This document shows, piece by piece, positions 43,370 through 50,985 of a DNA stretch of 50,985 bases. The stretch spans positions 1 through 50,985 of the forward strand of contig JBAXPV010000027.1 in NCBI GenBank assembly GCA_037132075.1, in the 5' to 3' direction. This stretch comes from JBAXPV01 sp037132075. GTDB taxonomy: Bacteria > Bacteroidota > Bacteroidia > Bacteroidales > CAIXZF01. The translations under genes were made by a program, and so were the position numbers. Position 1 is the stretch's first letter. Each line of letters opens with the position of its first letter. The notes below the pieces were generated by a model. The model saw nothing but the letters and a program-made list of their open reading frames with translations, searched no databases and was not told the DNA's origin.

Positions 43370-43583
43370 TCCTTATTATCCTTGCTCATCTGTTCCATCC
43401 TGAATTTGATGGCTTCAATCGGATCCGGGGCATCAATTGGATAATGCTCATCTTCATATTTCTCAATCAGCATCCCTAATAATTCTGCCTCATCGCCCTC
43501 AGATGTTTCTGTGGGGCATCAAATATTTTTTCAAGTCGTCTTAAAGCTTGATTGTAATCTTCCTCTGTCATTAATATTTTCAT
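43360..43583 (-). pseudogene. HigA-N-like small protein gene with a frameshift, no toxin partner
   Basis: From the ATG at 43583 the minus strand reads MKILMTEEDYNQALRRLEKIFDAP and then stops early. One extra C in the C4 run (plus GGGG, 43513-43516) restores TETSEGDEAELLGMLIEKYE and DEHYPIDAPDPIEAIKFRMEQMS..., the N-terminal part of the HigA antitoxin family (TEEDY..AL.R...FDA..GT.EGDE...L). The corrected protein would be 74 residues with no helix-turn-helix, and no HigB toxin is adjacent. It overlaps the barrel gene 3' end by 10 bases. Confidence 0.6.
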
Positions 43584-43644
43584 TTCTATCTTATCCTAAT
43601 ATTTATCGAAGCTACAGACAATTTTTTCACGATTATTAGTTTAT

Positions 43645-43676
43645 TTGAATTAAGCCCGACAAACAAAGTATTTTTG
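43645..43676 (+). promoter_or_regulatory. Bacteroidota-type promoter of the RelA-type gene
   Basis: TATTTTTG at 43669-43676 fits TAnnTTTG and is followed by GCAC; TTG at 43645-43647 lies 21 bases upstream, slightly longer than the usual 19-20. The start codon follows 17 bases later. Confidence 0.6.
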
Positions 43677-43693
43677 CACCAGATCGATCTAAA

Positions 43694-45871
43694 ATGCTGA
43701 AAGAAGAAGAAAGAACCGAACTGGTTAAACGATATAAACAATTACTGAACCTCTGCCGTCCTTACCTTCGTAAGGGTGACACCCTGATTTTGCGCAAGGC
43801 TTTCGGACTTGCTTTTGATGCTTATATGCAGGAGAAAACCTTTAGTTGCGAGCCTGCGATCTTCTATCCGATAACCTTGGCTGAGATCCTGACGCTGGAA
43901 GCAGGTTTGGGCGCTACCTCCATTGCAGCTGCTTTGCTTGCCGATGTTTACCGGACCGAAAAAGTCGAAAAAAGCCAGGTTTCTTCAGCTGTAGGACCTG
44001 TCGTTGCTGGCATCCTGGATGGTCTTAAAAAGATCTCTGCATTACATACTGAAAAAACCGCTTTACAGTCAGAGAACTTTATCCACTTGCTCCTAAGCAT
44101 GTCAGGAGATGTTCGCGTGATCCTGATACGCCTGGCTGACATTCTATATCATATGCGGTCAATTGACAGCCTTCCTGAACCACTGCGCCATAGGATGGCC
44201 AACGATGCCTATTATCTTTATGCACCCTTGGCCCACCGACTCGGTTTGTATACCATAAAAACAGAACTGGAAAACCTTGGCATGAAAAGCCTATTTCCGG
44301 AAGCTTACACTCTTATTGTCAATAAGTTAAAAGAGACAGCTGACGCACGCAAAACTTTCATTTCTTCTTTCATTGCACCAATTTCAGAAATGCTCCACGA
44401 CAATAAATTTGATTTTAAGATAAAGGGGCGTACCAAGTCAATTCATTCCATCTGGATGAAAATGCTGAAGCAGGAAGTCAGTTTTGAAGACGTTTACGAC
44501 ATCCTGGCAATCCGGATTATTATCAATTCAGAACCTGAATTTGAAAAAGGAGAGTGCTGGAGGGCTTACTCCTTAGTGACAGACATTTATACCCCAAATC
44601 CTGCAAGACTCCGCGACTGGGTATCAGCACCGAAAGCCAGCGGTTATGAGTCTCTGCATACTACAGTCTTGGGGGCTGATGGAAACTGGGTTGAAGTCCA
44701 GATCCGGACGCAACGCATGGATGACATTGCTGAAAAAGGACATGCAGCCCACTGGAAATACAAGGAGTCAAAAACGGGGACCGACAAAGAATCCTGGCTG
44801 AGGAACTTAAGAGAACTCATAGAGAACCCAGAAAACCAAGGCCTTGAAACACAGGAGCAGTCAAGGGTATCCGTTGGCGACAATTCAATTTATGTATTTA
44901 CACCCCAGGGTGACCTAAAAAAACTCAATTTAGGAGCCTCTGTCCTTGACTTTGCCTTCGAAGTACACACAGAACTTGGATTTAAAACTACAGGGGCAAA
45001 AGTGAACGGAAAAAATGTCCAGATCCGGCATATCCTCAAAAACGGCGACGAGGTGGAGATCATCACCACTAAAAACCAAAAACCCAAATCTGATTGGCTG
45101 AATTTCGTTACCAGCTCAAGAGCAAAGTCAAAGATTAAGAAAGCCCTCAAAGACGAAGAACTTAAAGATTCTGAAGCCGGAAAAGAAATATTAATCCGGA
45201 AATTCAAAAACTGGAAACTTGCTTTCTCGGATGAAAACCTGCAAAAGGCAGTTAAAACCCTGAAATTGAAAACGCCCTCGGACCTATATCAGGCCGTAGC
45301 AACAGAAAAAATAGATCTGGCAAGAATCAGGGATATATATCTGTTGCATGTTGAAAAACAGGATACTGCAACAAATGATGAGGTAAAACCAGCTCTCAAA
45401 ATCCCAACTGCCAGCAAAGATGATTACCTGGTCATTGATCAGAATCTGGCCAACATAAACTATACCCTGGCCAATTGCTGTAATCCAATCTTTGGAGATG
45501 AAGTCTTTGGATTCGTCGCAATCGGAAAAGGAATCACAATACACAGGAATAATTGTCCAAACGCAGACGAATTGCATTCCAAATATGACTATCGTATCGT
45601 GGATGTCAGATGGCGGGAATCATCGGTCACAGGATCATTCCAGGCCACAATCCGAGTCCAGGGACTTGATGACCTGGGTGTCGTCAGGACCATATCGGAT
45701 GTCATCTCCAATGATATGAAAGTTAATATGCGATCCATTTCTATCGAATCAAACAAAGGGGTCTTCGATGGTGTCATCAAAGTTTATGTGAGTGACAATA
45801 AGATCCTTGGGATGGTGATTCACCGGCTTCAAAGTTTGAAAGGCGTTTTAAGAGCTACCCGTATTGATTAA
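43694..45871 (+). CDS. relA: RelA-type (p)ppGpp synthetase with inactive hydrolase domain
   Basis: 725 residues in the long RSH order: HD hydrolase region (~1-190), synthetase (~220-360), TGS (~390-455), helical region, zinc-finger-like ANCCNP (~592-597), and a C-terminal ACT domain. The hydrolase is degenerate: the expected HP is YP (Tyr58-Pro59), the HD dyad is Ala83-Asp84 (ALLADVYRTEKV) and the following ED is Arg87-Thr88, so it should not break down (p)ppGpp. The synthetase keeps KIKGRTKSIHS, EDVYDILAIRII, GYESLHTT and VEVQIRTQRMDDIAEKGHAAHWKYK. A second, hydrolase-competent RSH must exist elsewhere in the genome. The gene symbol is by function; numbering elsewhere is approximate. Confidence 0.9.
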   Translation: MLKEEERTELVKRYKQLLNLCRPYLRKGDTLILRKAFGLAFDAYMQEKTFSCEPAIFYPITLAEILTLEAGLGATSIAAALLADVYRTEKVEKSQVSSAVGPVVAGILDGLKKISALHTEKTALQSENFIHLLLSMSGDVRVILIRLADILYHMRSIDSLPEPLRHRMANDAYYLYAPLAHRLGLYTIKTELENLGMKSLFPEAYTLIVNKLKETADARKTFISSFIAPISEMLHDNKFDFKIKGRTKSIHSIWMKMLKQEVSFEDVYDILAIRIIINSEPEFEKGECWRAYSLVTDIYTPNPARLRDWVSAPKASGYESLHTTVLGADGNWVEVQIRTQRMDDIAEKGHAAHWKYKESKTGTDKESWLRNLRELIENPENQGLETQEQSRVSVGDNSIYVFTPQGDLKKLNLGASVLDFAFEVHTELGFKTTGAKVNGKNVQIRHILKNGDEVEIITTKNQKPKSDWLNFVTSSRAKSKIKKALKDEELKDSEAGKEILIRKFKNWKLAFSDENLQKAVKTLKLKTPSDLYQAVATEKIDLARIRDIYLLHVEKQDTATNDEVKPALKIPTASKDDYLVIDQNLANINYTLANCCNPIFGDEVFGFVAIGKGITIHRNNCPNADELHSKYDYRIVDVRWRESSVTGSFQATIRVQGLDDLGVVRTISDVISNDMKVNMRSISIESNKGVFDGVIKVYVSDNKILGMVIHRLQSLKGVLRATRID

Positions 45872-45877
45872 TCACAG

Positions 45878-46789
45878 ATGATGGCAATGCGCAAAGATGA
45901 CAATAACGGAATAAAGATGATTTGGGAGGAAGGGCAGTGGTATCCATTCAGGCTTCATGCGGAAATCGTCCTTCCGGATGGGGAAAAACAGTATTTACTG
46001 GAAGACAGCTCCGGCACTAAGCATCTATTGTCATACGAGCACTACAAAGATTATGGCTTTCTAAAAGGCCGGGAAGTGCGATTAAGGTTGGACAAAATAA
46101 ATTGTTCCGGAAAACTTTTCCTGGAACCGGAACATCCTGTCTACAAAGAAGGTGATTCCTATGATTTCTTCTTTATCAGGACAGAAGAACGTGAAAATAT
46201 TTTTGGGGAAACGGAACTTGTTTGGTTGGTACTCGATGCTTTTAACCATGAAATCGCCATTCCAATGACTATTGATGCACCTGAAGCAAAAGAAGGAGAA
46301 CCTATCCGCTGCAGAGTAAGTCGGATAAAAAAGGGCAAGATCTATCTATCGCATCCAATGTCTAAAACTTCAGAAGGGGTTCTGAAAGAAGGTCATTGGC
46401 TGAGCTTTTACCTGGAACCGGATCAAGTCGAGATTGATGGAATACGATACTATATCTTGTCAGATCCAGGCAATCAAAAGCACTTACTAAAGAAATTGCC
46501 TTTCCTGCCTTATGGCTTTGAAGCCGGGCAATCGATTGTGTGTAAAGTGGTGAAGTGGAGTAATAAAGGGATGTATATCCTTGAACCTGAACACCCATTA
46601 TACAGAGAAGGCCTAGACTATACCTTTGAAATTGTTGGTCTGACTGAAAATAACTTCAGCGTGAAAGATGTTTTCGGAAATATTATTGAGATTGAAAAGC
46701 AAAACAACCCACCTATTGTAATCGGTGAAAGAATTGCACTAAAAGTTTTTGAAATCAGGAAAGGCAGACCGGTGCTGTTTCTATCGTGA
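45878..46789 (+). CDS. Protein of unknown function with an internally duplicated ~150-residue unit
   Basis: 303 residues, no signal peptide. Residues ~18-98 and ~171-251 are internal repeats: EGQWYPFRL...LLEDSSGTKHLL...LFLEPEHPVYKEGDSYDF against EGHWLSFYL...ILSDPGNQKHLL...YILEPEHPLYREGLDYTF. The pieces after each (~99-160 and ~252-303) also correspond (GEPIRCRVSRIKKGKIYLS against GERIALKVFEIRKGRPVLFLS), so the protein is two copies of a two-part unit, perhaps four OB/S1-like barrels. It starts six bases after relA and overlaps the convergent yggS gene by nine bases, so it is likely co-expressed with relA. Function unknown; an RNA or ribosome contact is a guess from the OB-like pattern. Confidence 0.8.
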   Translation: MMAMRKDDNNGIKMIWEEGQWYPFRLHAEIVLPDGEKQYLLEDSSGTKHLLSYEHYKDYGFLKGREVRLRLDKINCSGKLFLEPEHPVYKEGDSYDFFFIRTEERENIFGETELVWLVLDAFNHEIAIPMTIDAPEAKEGEPIRCRVSRIKKGKIYLSHPMSKTSEGVLKEGHWLSFYLEPDQVEIDGIRYYILSDPGNQKHLLKKLPFLPYGFEAGQSIVCKVVKWSNKGMYILEPEHPLYREGLDYTFEIVGLTENNFSVKDVFGNIIEIEKQNNPPIVIGERIALKVFEIRKGRPVLFLS

Positions 46790-47443
46790 CCCGAATATTG
46801 CAGTACCAACCCGAATCAAAGTACTCCCTTCTTCGATGGCAATAGGGTAGTCATCCGACATTCCCATTGAAATGTCCCTAAAGCCAGGCGTATCCTTAAA
46901 ATATTGATCTTTAAGTATTAAATATATTTTCCTTAATAACTGAAATTCAGATCTTACAATTGATTCATCTGAAGTAAAACTTGCGATCCCCATGACTCCA
47001 TTAATCATTACATTTTTTAACGATTCCAGAATCAATGGACTGACTGATTGAAAAAACTCTACCGTAGAAAACCCTGTTTTTGATTCCTCCCTGGCAATAT
47101 GAAACTGGATCAAACACGGGATTACCCGATTCATTTTTATTGCTTCACGATTAATCTCCTGAAGCAAATTAAAACTGTCGACACTATGAATCAAGCTTAC
47201 AAAAGGGAGAATCTGTTTTACTTTATTGCTTTGCAAATGACCAATCAGGTGCCATTCTATATCTGCAGGTAGGAGCGGGGCCTTCTTTTGAATTTCCTGA
47301 ACCCTGTTCTCACCAAAAATACTTTGACCTGCATGATATGCATCTAATATCTCAGAAATGCTCCTGGTTTTGGAAACAGCAACAAGCCTAACTGACTGAG
47401 GCAGTGAAGATTTCAACAACGATATATTTTCAGTTATGCTCAT
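46781..47443 (-). CDS. YggS-family PLP homeostasis protein
   Basis: 220 residues, the family length. The PLP lysine is Lys25 (RLVAVSKTRSISE); other landmarks are FGENRVQEIQ, EWHLIGHLQSNKVKQI, IHSVDS and the C-terminal ISMGMSDDYPIAIEEGSTLIRVGTAIFG. It is a single-barrel PLP-binding protein that buffers free pyridoxal phosphate; it is not known to be an enzyme. Convergent with and overlapping the preceding unknown gene. Confidence 0.94.
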   Translation of the reverse strand: MSITENISLLKSSLPQSVRLVAVSKTRSISEILDAYHAGQSIFGENRVQEIQKKAPLLPADIEWHLIGHLQSNKVKQILPFVSLIHSVDSFNLLQEINREAIKMNRVIPCLIQFHIAREESKTGFSTVEFFQSVSPLILESLKNVMINGVMGIASFTSDESIVRSEFQLLRKIYLILKDQYFKDTPGFRDISMGMSDDYPIAIEEGSTLIRVGTAIFGSR

Positions 47444-47534
47444 TTTTCGGGTATTGAATATACATATTTTCTTTTAAACCGATTAAATGTTAAGCTTATA
47501 TGTTTCATTTTTAATTTACTTTTGAGAAGAATTC

Positions 47535-47636
47535 ACCACAAGGATCACTAAGACTTATTCACAAGGGACACAAAGATTAAACCTTGTAAACGAACATTGT
47601 GAACTTTGTGCAGTTTTCCTTTGTGATCTTTGTGGT
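47535..47636. repeat. Imperfect inverted repeat with CACAAAG/CTTTGTG motifs
   Basis: Outer arms of 14 bases (47535-47548 and 47623-47636) are complementary at 13 positions; the inside carries further CACAAGG, CACAAAG and CTTTGTG strings. The right half is translated in the longest frame of the downstream LTA-synthase-like gene and supplies several GTG codons. It resembles palindromic intergenic repeats found in many Bacteroidota genomes. Confidence 0.6.
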
Positions 47637-49518
47637 AAAAAAAATTGTATTGTTATTATTACTTAGGCCTTTATTTTCGATTCTCCGTCAACTTCTATTC
47701 TGGTTGCTATTTTTTGCTTTGGGCAGAATTATCTTTATCCTGTTCTATGCCAACCTCTTTATAATTGACAAAGTGCCGCTCAGCGAAGTGTTTTCGCTGT
47801 TCTTGCATGCACTTAACCTCGACCTCGCCACAGCTTCTTATCTTCTTGTAGTACCGTTTTTCCTTGTGATTGCTGGTATCATCATCAAAAAGCCATGGTT
47901 CGACTGGGTAATTTTCGGGTTCAATACCCTAATGATCGTTGTATATTCAATGATCGTTATCGGAGAAACAAGCGTCTATGGAGAATGGAAAAACAAGCTT
48001 GATTATAAAGCCCTTTATTACCTGAATCACCCCACTGAAATTGCCCATTCCGCCCAAACCTGGAATTTAGTACTGCTATTACTTATCCTGTTGACAATGA
48101 TAGCTATAGGCACTTGGTCCTACTTAAAGTTCTTTCACCAAAGACAAAAACCTATCAAACGAAGGTGGCTGGTTGCTGGCTCGTACTTTGTATTGCTTCC
48201 TCCATTTATATTATTAGGAATCCGTGGCGGCTTACAGGCGATCCCTGTCAACCAGGCAGAATCCTATTTCTCTGAACATCCTATCGTCAACCATGTTGCC
48301 GTGAATCCCGGCTTTAACCTTTACGAAAGCTACCTTCAAAGCTTGTCGTATCAAAGTGAAAATCCATTTGGCTTTTATCCCCTTGTCCAGGCAAAAGCGA
48401 CTATGCTCGCGCTTCACCAGGTAGAAAAGGATACTACGGTTTCAATATTAAAGAATACACGACCCAATGTGGTTCTGATCATCCTGGAAAGTTTTTCCGG
48501 GGATCTCATCGAAAGCCTTGGCGGAAAAGCGGGAATTACGCCCCAGTTTCATGAGCTGGAGAAAAACGGAGTGCTTTTCACCAATTTATATTCCAGCGGT
48601 AACAGGTCACAACAAGGAATGGCTTCTATCTTCAGCGGTTTTCCCAGTATTCCGGTTACAGCAATTACACAACATTATAACAAGCTGACGAAACTGCCCT
48701 GCATCACGAAAGACTTTAAAAAAATGGGCTACCAAACATCTTATTATTATGGCGGGCAGCTTATTTATGGCGGGTTAAGAGCTTATATGTTATTCAATGG
48801 TTTCGATAGGGTGCTGGAAGGGAAAGACTTTGACTCCAGGATTCCAAGGGGCGATTTGGGCGTGCATGATGAGTTTAGCCTTCAAAAACAATTAGCTGAT
48901 CTGAATAAAGAAAAACAGCCATTTTTCTCGGCTTTGTTTACCCTGAGCTCACATTCTCCCTATGATGAACCCATGGGAACCGAAGTCAATTGGGGTAGCA
49001 ATGAGCAGCCCTTCCTTAACTCAGCCTTTTATACAGACCGAAGCCTGGGACAATACTTCGAGAAAGCCAAAAAAGAAGCCTGGTTCAGCAATACCTTATT
49101 TATATTGGTGGCAGATCACAGTCACAATACTTACCGCAACTGGCCTGTCAACAGTACAGACTACCGCAGGATCCCGCTGCTTTTCTATGGTGATGTAATA
49201 AAAGATAAATGGAAAGGGAAAAAAGTCAGCAGGATCTCATCTCAGACAGACCTCGCCGGAACCCTGCTCAAACAAATGAATGCCGATGCCACTGCCTATC
49301 CCTGGAGTAGAAATCTGTTCAATCCCTATACCCGTGAATTCGCCTACTTCGAAATCAATGTCGGTTGCGGCTGGATCGTACCCGCAGGAAATTTTGTTTA
49401 TGACCAAACCACCAGGAAATACCTGAGACTAGAACTCCCTGATTCTGAAAAAGAAAATACCATCAGGGAAGGAAAATCTTACCTGGAAACGGTTTTTCAG
49501 CGGTTTATGGATTATTAG
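47632..49518 (+). CDS. LTA-synthase-like membrane sulfatase-family phosphotransferase
   Basis: The frame is open from a GTG at 47599, but its first residues (MNFVQFSFVIFV) come from the upstream repeat; the GTG at 47632 (MVKKIVLLLLLRPLF, 628 residues) is a better start, with TTG at 47647 another option. Five N-terminal helices (~within the first 180 residues) precede an extracytoplasmic alkaline-phosphatase-fold domain: NVVLIILESFSGD (metal site), GNRSQQGMASIFSGFP (nucleophile region) and ILVADHSHN. LTA synthases use Thr in the GNRT position; here Ser is found, which could still act as nucleophile. It probably transfers a phospho-alcohol to an envelope glycan; in a Gram-negative bacterium the acceptor is unknown. 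Metal and active-site motifs are otherwise intact. Confidence 0.88.
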   Translation: MVKKIVLLLLLRPLFSILRQLLFWLLFFALGRIIFILFYANLFIIDKVPLSEVFSLFLHALNLDLATASYLLVVPFFLVIAGIIIKKPWFDWVIFGFNTLMIVVYSMIVIGETSVYGEWKNKLDYKALYYLNHPTEIAHSAQTWNLVLLLLILLTMIAIGTWSYLKFFHQRQKPIKRRWLVAGSYFVLLPPFILLGIRGGLQAIPVNQAESYFSEHPIVNHVAVNPGFNLYESYLQSLSYQSENPFGFYPLVQAKATMLALHQVEKDTTVSILKNTRPNVVLIILESFSGDLIESLGGKAGITPQFHELEKNGVLFTNLYSSGNRSQQGMASIFSGFPSIPVTAITQHYNKLTKLPCITKDFKKMGYQTSYYYGGQLIYGGLRAYMLFNGFDRVLEGKDFDSRIPRGDLGVHDEFSLQKQLADLNKEKQPFFSALFTLSSHSPYDEPMGTEVNWGSNEQPFLNSAFYTDRSLGQYFEKAKKEAWFSNTLFILVADHSHNTYRNWPVNSTDYRRIPLLFYGDVIKDKWKGKKVSRISSQTDLAGTLLKQMNADATAYPWSRNLFNPYTREFAYFEINVGCGWIVPAGNFVYDQTTRKYLRLELPDSEKENTIREGKSYLETVFQRFMDY

Positions 49519-49617
49519 AAGTTAGTAGTCAGTAGTTAGTGAACAGATTCAGTAATTAACAAACCCACAGCAACACCGCATGAACTTCAAACTACTAACT
49601 ACCTAACAACTAAGCTC
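49519..49617. repeat. Low-complexity TTAGTAG/CTACTAA intergenic repeat
   Basis: The convergent gap holds AGTTAGTAGTCAGTAGTTAG near 49520-49540 and CTACTAACTACCTAACAAC near 49592-49611 on the same strand, which are roughly inverted copies. It may form a long weak hairpin acting as a bidirectional terminator. Confidence 0.4.
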
Positions 49618-49794
49618 TTACTTCAAGCAATAAAAACAATTCTTCGGCGAAATAACCTTCTCCTCAGCCCTCAGTTTTTTGATTGCCTTTTCAACATCTT
49701 TTTTATCGATTCCGGCAGTTTCGGCGATTTCGCCGGCTTTCATCGGTGCTCCTGAATTTTTCAGGGTCGAGATTACGATTTCAATTGCGTCCAT
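49618..49794 (-). CDS. Small winged-helix-like protein
   Basis: 58 residues on the minus strand: MDAIEIVISTLKNSGAPMK, then AGEIAETAGIDKKDVEKAI, KKLRAEEKVISPKNC and FYCLK. Its pattern of a helix, a helix-turn-helix core and a basic wing-like end (EEKVISPKNCFY) resembles short winged-helix proteins that accompany DUF1015 genes in Bacteroidota. It starts six bases after the stop of the DUF1015 gene, in the same operon. Function unknown; too small to be more than a DNA-binding module or a regulator of its neighbour. Confidence 0.75.
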   Translation of the reverse strand: MDAIEIVISTLKNSGAPMKAGEIAETAGIDKKDVEKAIKKLRAEEKVISPKNCFYCLK

Positions 49795-49800
49795 CTTGGT

Positions 49801-50982
49801 TTAATCTAATGAATGAATAACAAGTCCACTTCTTAATTTTGGTTCAAACCAGGTTGTCTTCGGAGGCATGATATTTCCGCTGTCGGCAATGTCTATCAGC
49901 TGTTTCATGGAAACTGGATAGAGTGCAAAGGCGGCAGCCATTTCGCCACTGTCGACCCTTTTAACCAATTCGCCAAGTCCTCGGATTCCACCAACAAAGT
50001 CAATTCTTTTATCTGTTCTCAAGTCCTTGATATTGAGTAAACTTTCAAGAACAAGTTTAGAAAGTATCGTCACATCAAGCACACCGATCGGGTCGTTGTC
50101 GTCAAAATTACCAGATTTGGTTTGCAGCGAATACCATTTACCTTCCAGGTATAAACTGAAAGTATGTAAAGTATCTGGTTTAAATATCTCATTGCCCTTA
50201 TCTTCAACAACAAAGGATTCTCTGAGTTTATCCAGAAATTCAGTGGCGCTCAGTCCATTTAAGTCCTTAACCAGCCTGTTGTAGTCAATGATCGTCAGCT
50301 GACTGGCAGGAAAATGAACTGCCAGGAAGAAGTTATATTCCTCATTCCCGCTATGGCTTGGATTGTTGGCCTTTTTTTCATTGCCTACCAAGGCAGCTGC
50401 AGCGGTACGATGATGCCCGTCTGCTACATAAGTAGCTGGGATTTTTGCAAATAGGGTGGTCAGCTTGCCAATTGTCTCTGCATCATTGATAACCCAAAAA
50501 TGATGACCTACGCCGTCATCAGCCTTAAAGTCATAGTTGGGTGCCTTTGTAGTTACAATGGTATCGACAATGTCGTTAATTTCCGGCACATCGGGATAGG
50601 CAAAGAATACAGGTTCCATATTCGCATTGGTAACACGAACATGTTTCATCCGGTCTTCTTCCTTGTCCTTGCGGGTTAATTCATGCTTTTTGATGATGTT
50701 ATTCATATAATCATCAACACCGGCACAACCGACAAGCCCAAACTGTGTCTTGCCCCACATGGTCTGTGCATAAATATAAAGACAATCACTGTCTTCTTTT
50801 CCAAGCCAACCTTTTGACTGGAAGCCATCGAAATTCTCTTTTGCTTTCAAATACACTTCTTCGGCATGCTCATCAAGATCTGCTGGGAGATCAATTTCCG
50901 GCTTAATAATATGCAGAAGAGAGCAGGGGTTGCCGTCAGCCTCAATGCGGGCGCGGTGCTGGACCTGGGCGGGCAGACTTAC
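49801..50982 (-). CDS. DUF1015 family protein (5' end lost at the window edge)
   Basis: 394 residues are visible on the minus strand; the true start lies beyond the window. Landmarks: IEADGNPCSLLHIIKPEIDLP, EEVYLKAKENFDGFQSKGWL, DCLYIYAQTM, YVADGHHRTAAAAL and LPYPVSMKQLIDIADSGNIMPPKTTWFEPKLRSGL near the end (the last reads ALYPVSMKQLID). DUF1015 proteins are soluble and often sit with serC/serA, with a predicted but unproven enzyme role. A TGA in frame lies at the last three bases (50983-50985), and the 30 bases before it do not show the expected PYDV...NS..AR start, so the edge itself may be unreliable. Confidence 0.85.
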   Translation of the reverse strand, partial: VSLPAQVQHRARIEADGNPCSLLHIIKPEIDLPADLDEHAEEVYLKAKENFDGFQSKGWLGKEDSDCLYIYAQTMWGKTQFGLVGCAGVDDYMNNIIKKHELTRKDKEEDRMKHVRVTNANMEPVFFAYPDVPEINDIVDTIVTTKAPNYDFKADDGVGHHFWVINDAETIGKLTTLFAKIPATYVADGHHRTAAAALVGNEKKANNPSHSGNEEYNFFLAVHFPASQLTIIDYNRLVKDLNGLSATEFLDKLRESFVVEDKGNEIFKPDTLHTFSLYLEGKWYSLQTKSGNFDDNDPIGVLDVTILSKLVLESLLNIKDLRTDKRIDFVGGIRGLGELVKRVDSGEMAAAFALYPVSMKQLIDIADSGNIMPPKTTWFEPKLRSGLVIHSLD

Positions 50983-50985
50983 TCA

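Noticed and set aside
43360..43583. Complete HigBA toxin-antitoxin system
   Set aside because: There is no HigB-like gene next to it, and the antitoxin part lacks a helix-turn-helix.

Overview
The window looks like chromosomal DNA of an uncultured or little-studied member of the Bacteroidota (class Bacteroidia). The evidence is: two proteins ending in type IX secretion (T9SS type A) sorting domains; the rpmG-DUF4295-ftsY-rimO gene order; several promoters with the Bacteroidota -33 TTG / -7 TAnnTTTG pattern; few Shine-Dalgarno-like sites; and families typical of the phylum (DUF5777, YceI, LTA-synthase-like sulfatases). Base composition looks moderate (mid-40s % GC by eye, not computed). No phage, insertion sequence or CRISPR array was seen.

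Layout. 0.2-4.9 kb: a giant secreted multidomain protein (HAF repeats, papain/C39-like protease domain, BACON, FnIII, PKD, dockerin-like, cohesin-like, T9SS tail). 5.1-7.7 kb: tRNA-Lys, an SDR oxidoreductase, a small acidic protein and XerD. 7.8-10.5 kb: rpmG, a DUF4295 gene, ftsY and rimO. 10.5-16.9 kb, minus strand: DUF5777/YceI/OB-fold genes, trmD-aroE-TPR, ltaE and ppnP. 17-21.7 kb: a papain-like lipoprotein, a DEAD-box helicase, a small membrane protein, an SGNH hydrolase with T9SS tail and a zinc-ribbon protein.

The most unusual region is 21.8-42.1 kb. Fourteen same-strand genes, many overlapping or a few bases apart, form what looks like one 20-kb operon. It encodes six PQQ-like/BamB-like beta-propellers (four of them tandem paralogues), an NHL propeller with a Cys cluster, a Tat-type multi-[4Fe-4S] protein (NapG-like), a NapH/NosR-like polyferredoxin membrane protein, a NuoE-NuoF fusion with an extra [2Fe-2S] domain, a NuoG/GltD-like flavoprotein that appears to have lost its NAD(P)H domain, a GT4 glycosyltransferase and a LolD/MacB-type ABC ATPase with a large FtsX-type permease. 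My inference is an electron-transfer system that links the cytoplasmic NADH pool, across the inner membrane, to a periplasmic assembly of Fe-S and propeller proteins. No c-type heme motif (CXXCH) is seen in it. I do not recognise it as a named system; the substrate is unknown.

42.1-43.6 kb holds two convergent genes, each broken by a single-base homopolymer contraction (an outer-membrane barrel protein and a HigA-N-like orphan). 43.7-50.98 kb: a RelA-type (p)ppGpp synthetase with a destroyed hydrolase site, an unknown protein with a duplicated fold, a YggS protein, an LTA-synthase-like membrane sulfatase, a 58-residue winged-helix-like protein and a DUF1015 gene cut by the window edge.
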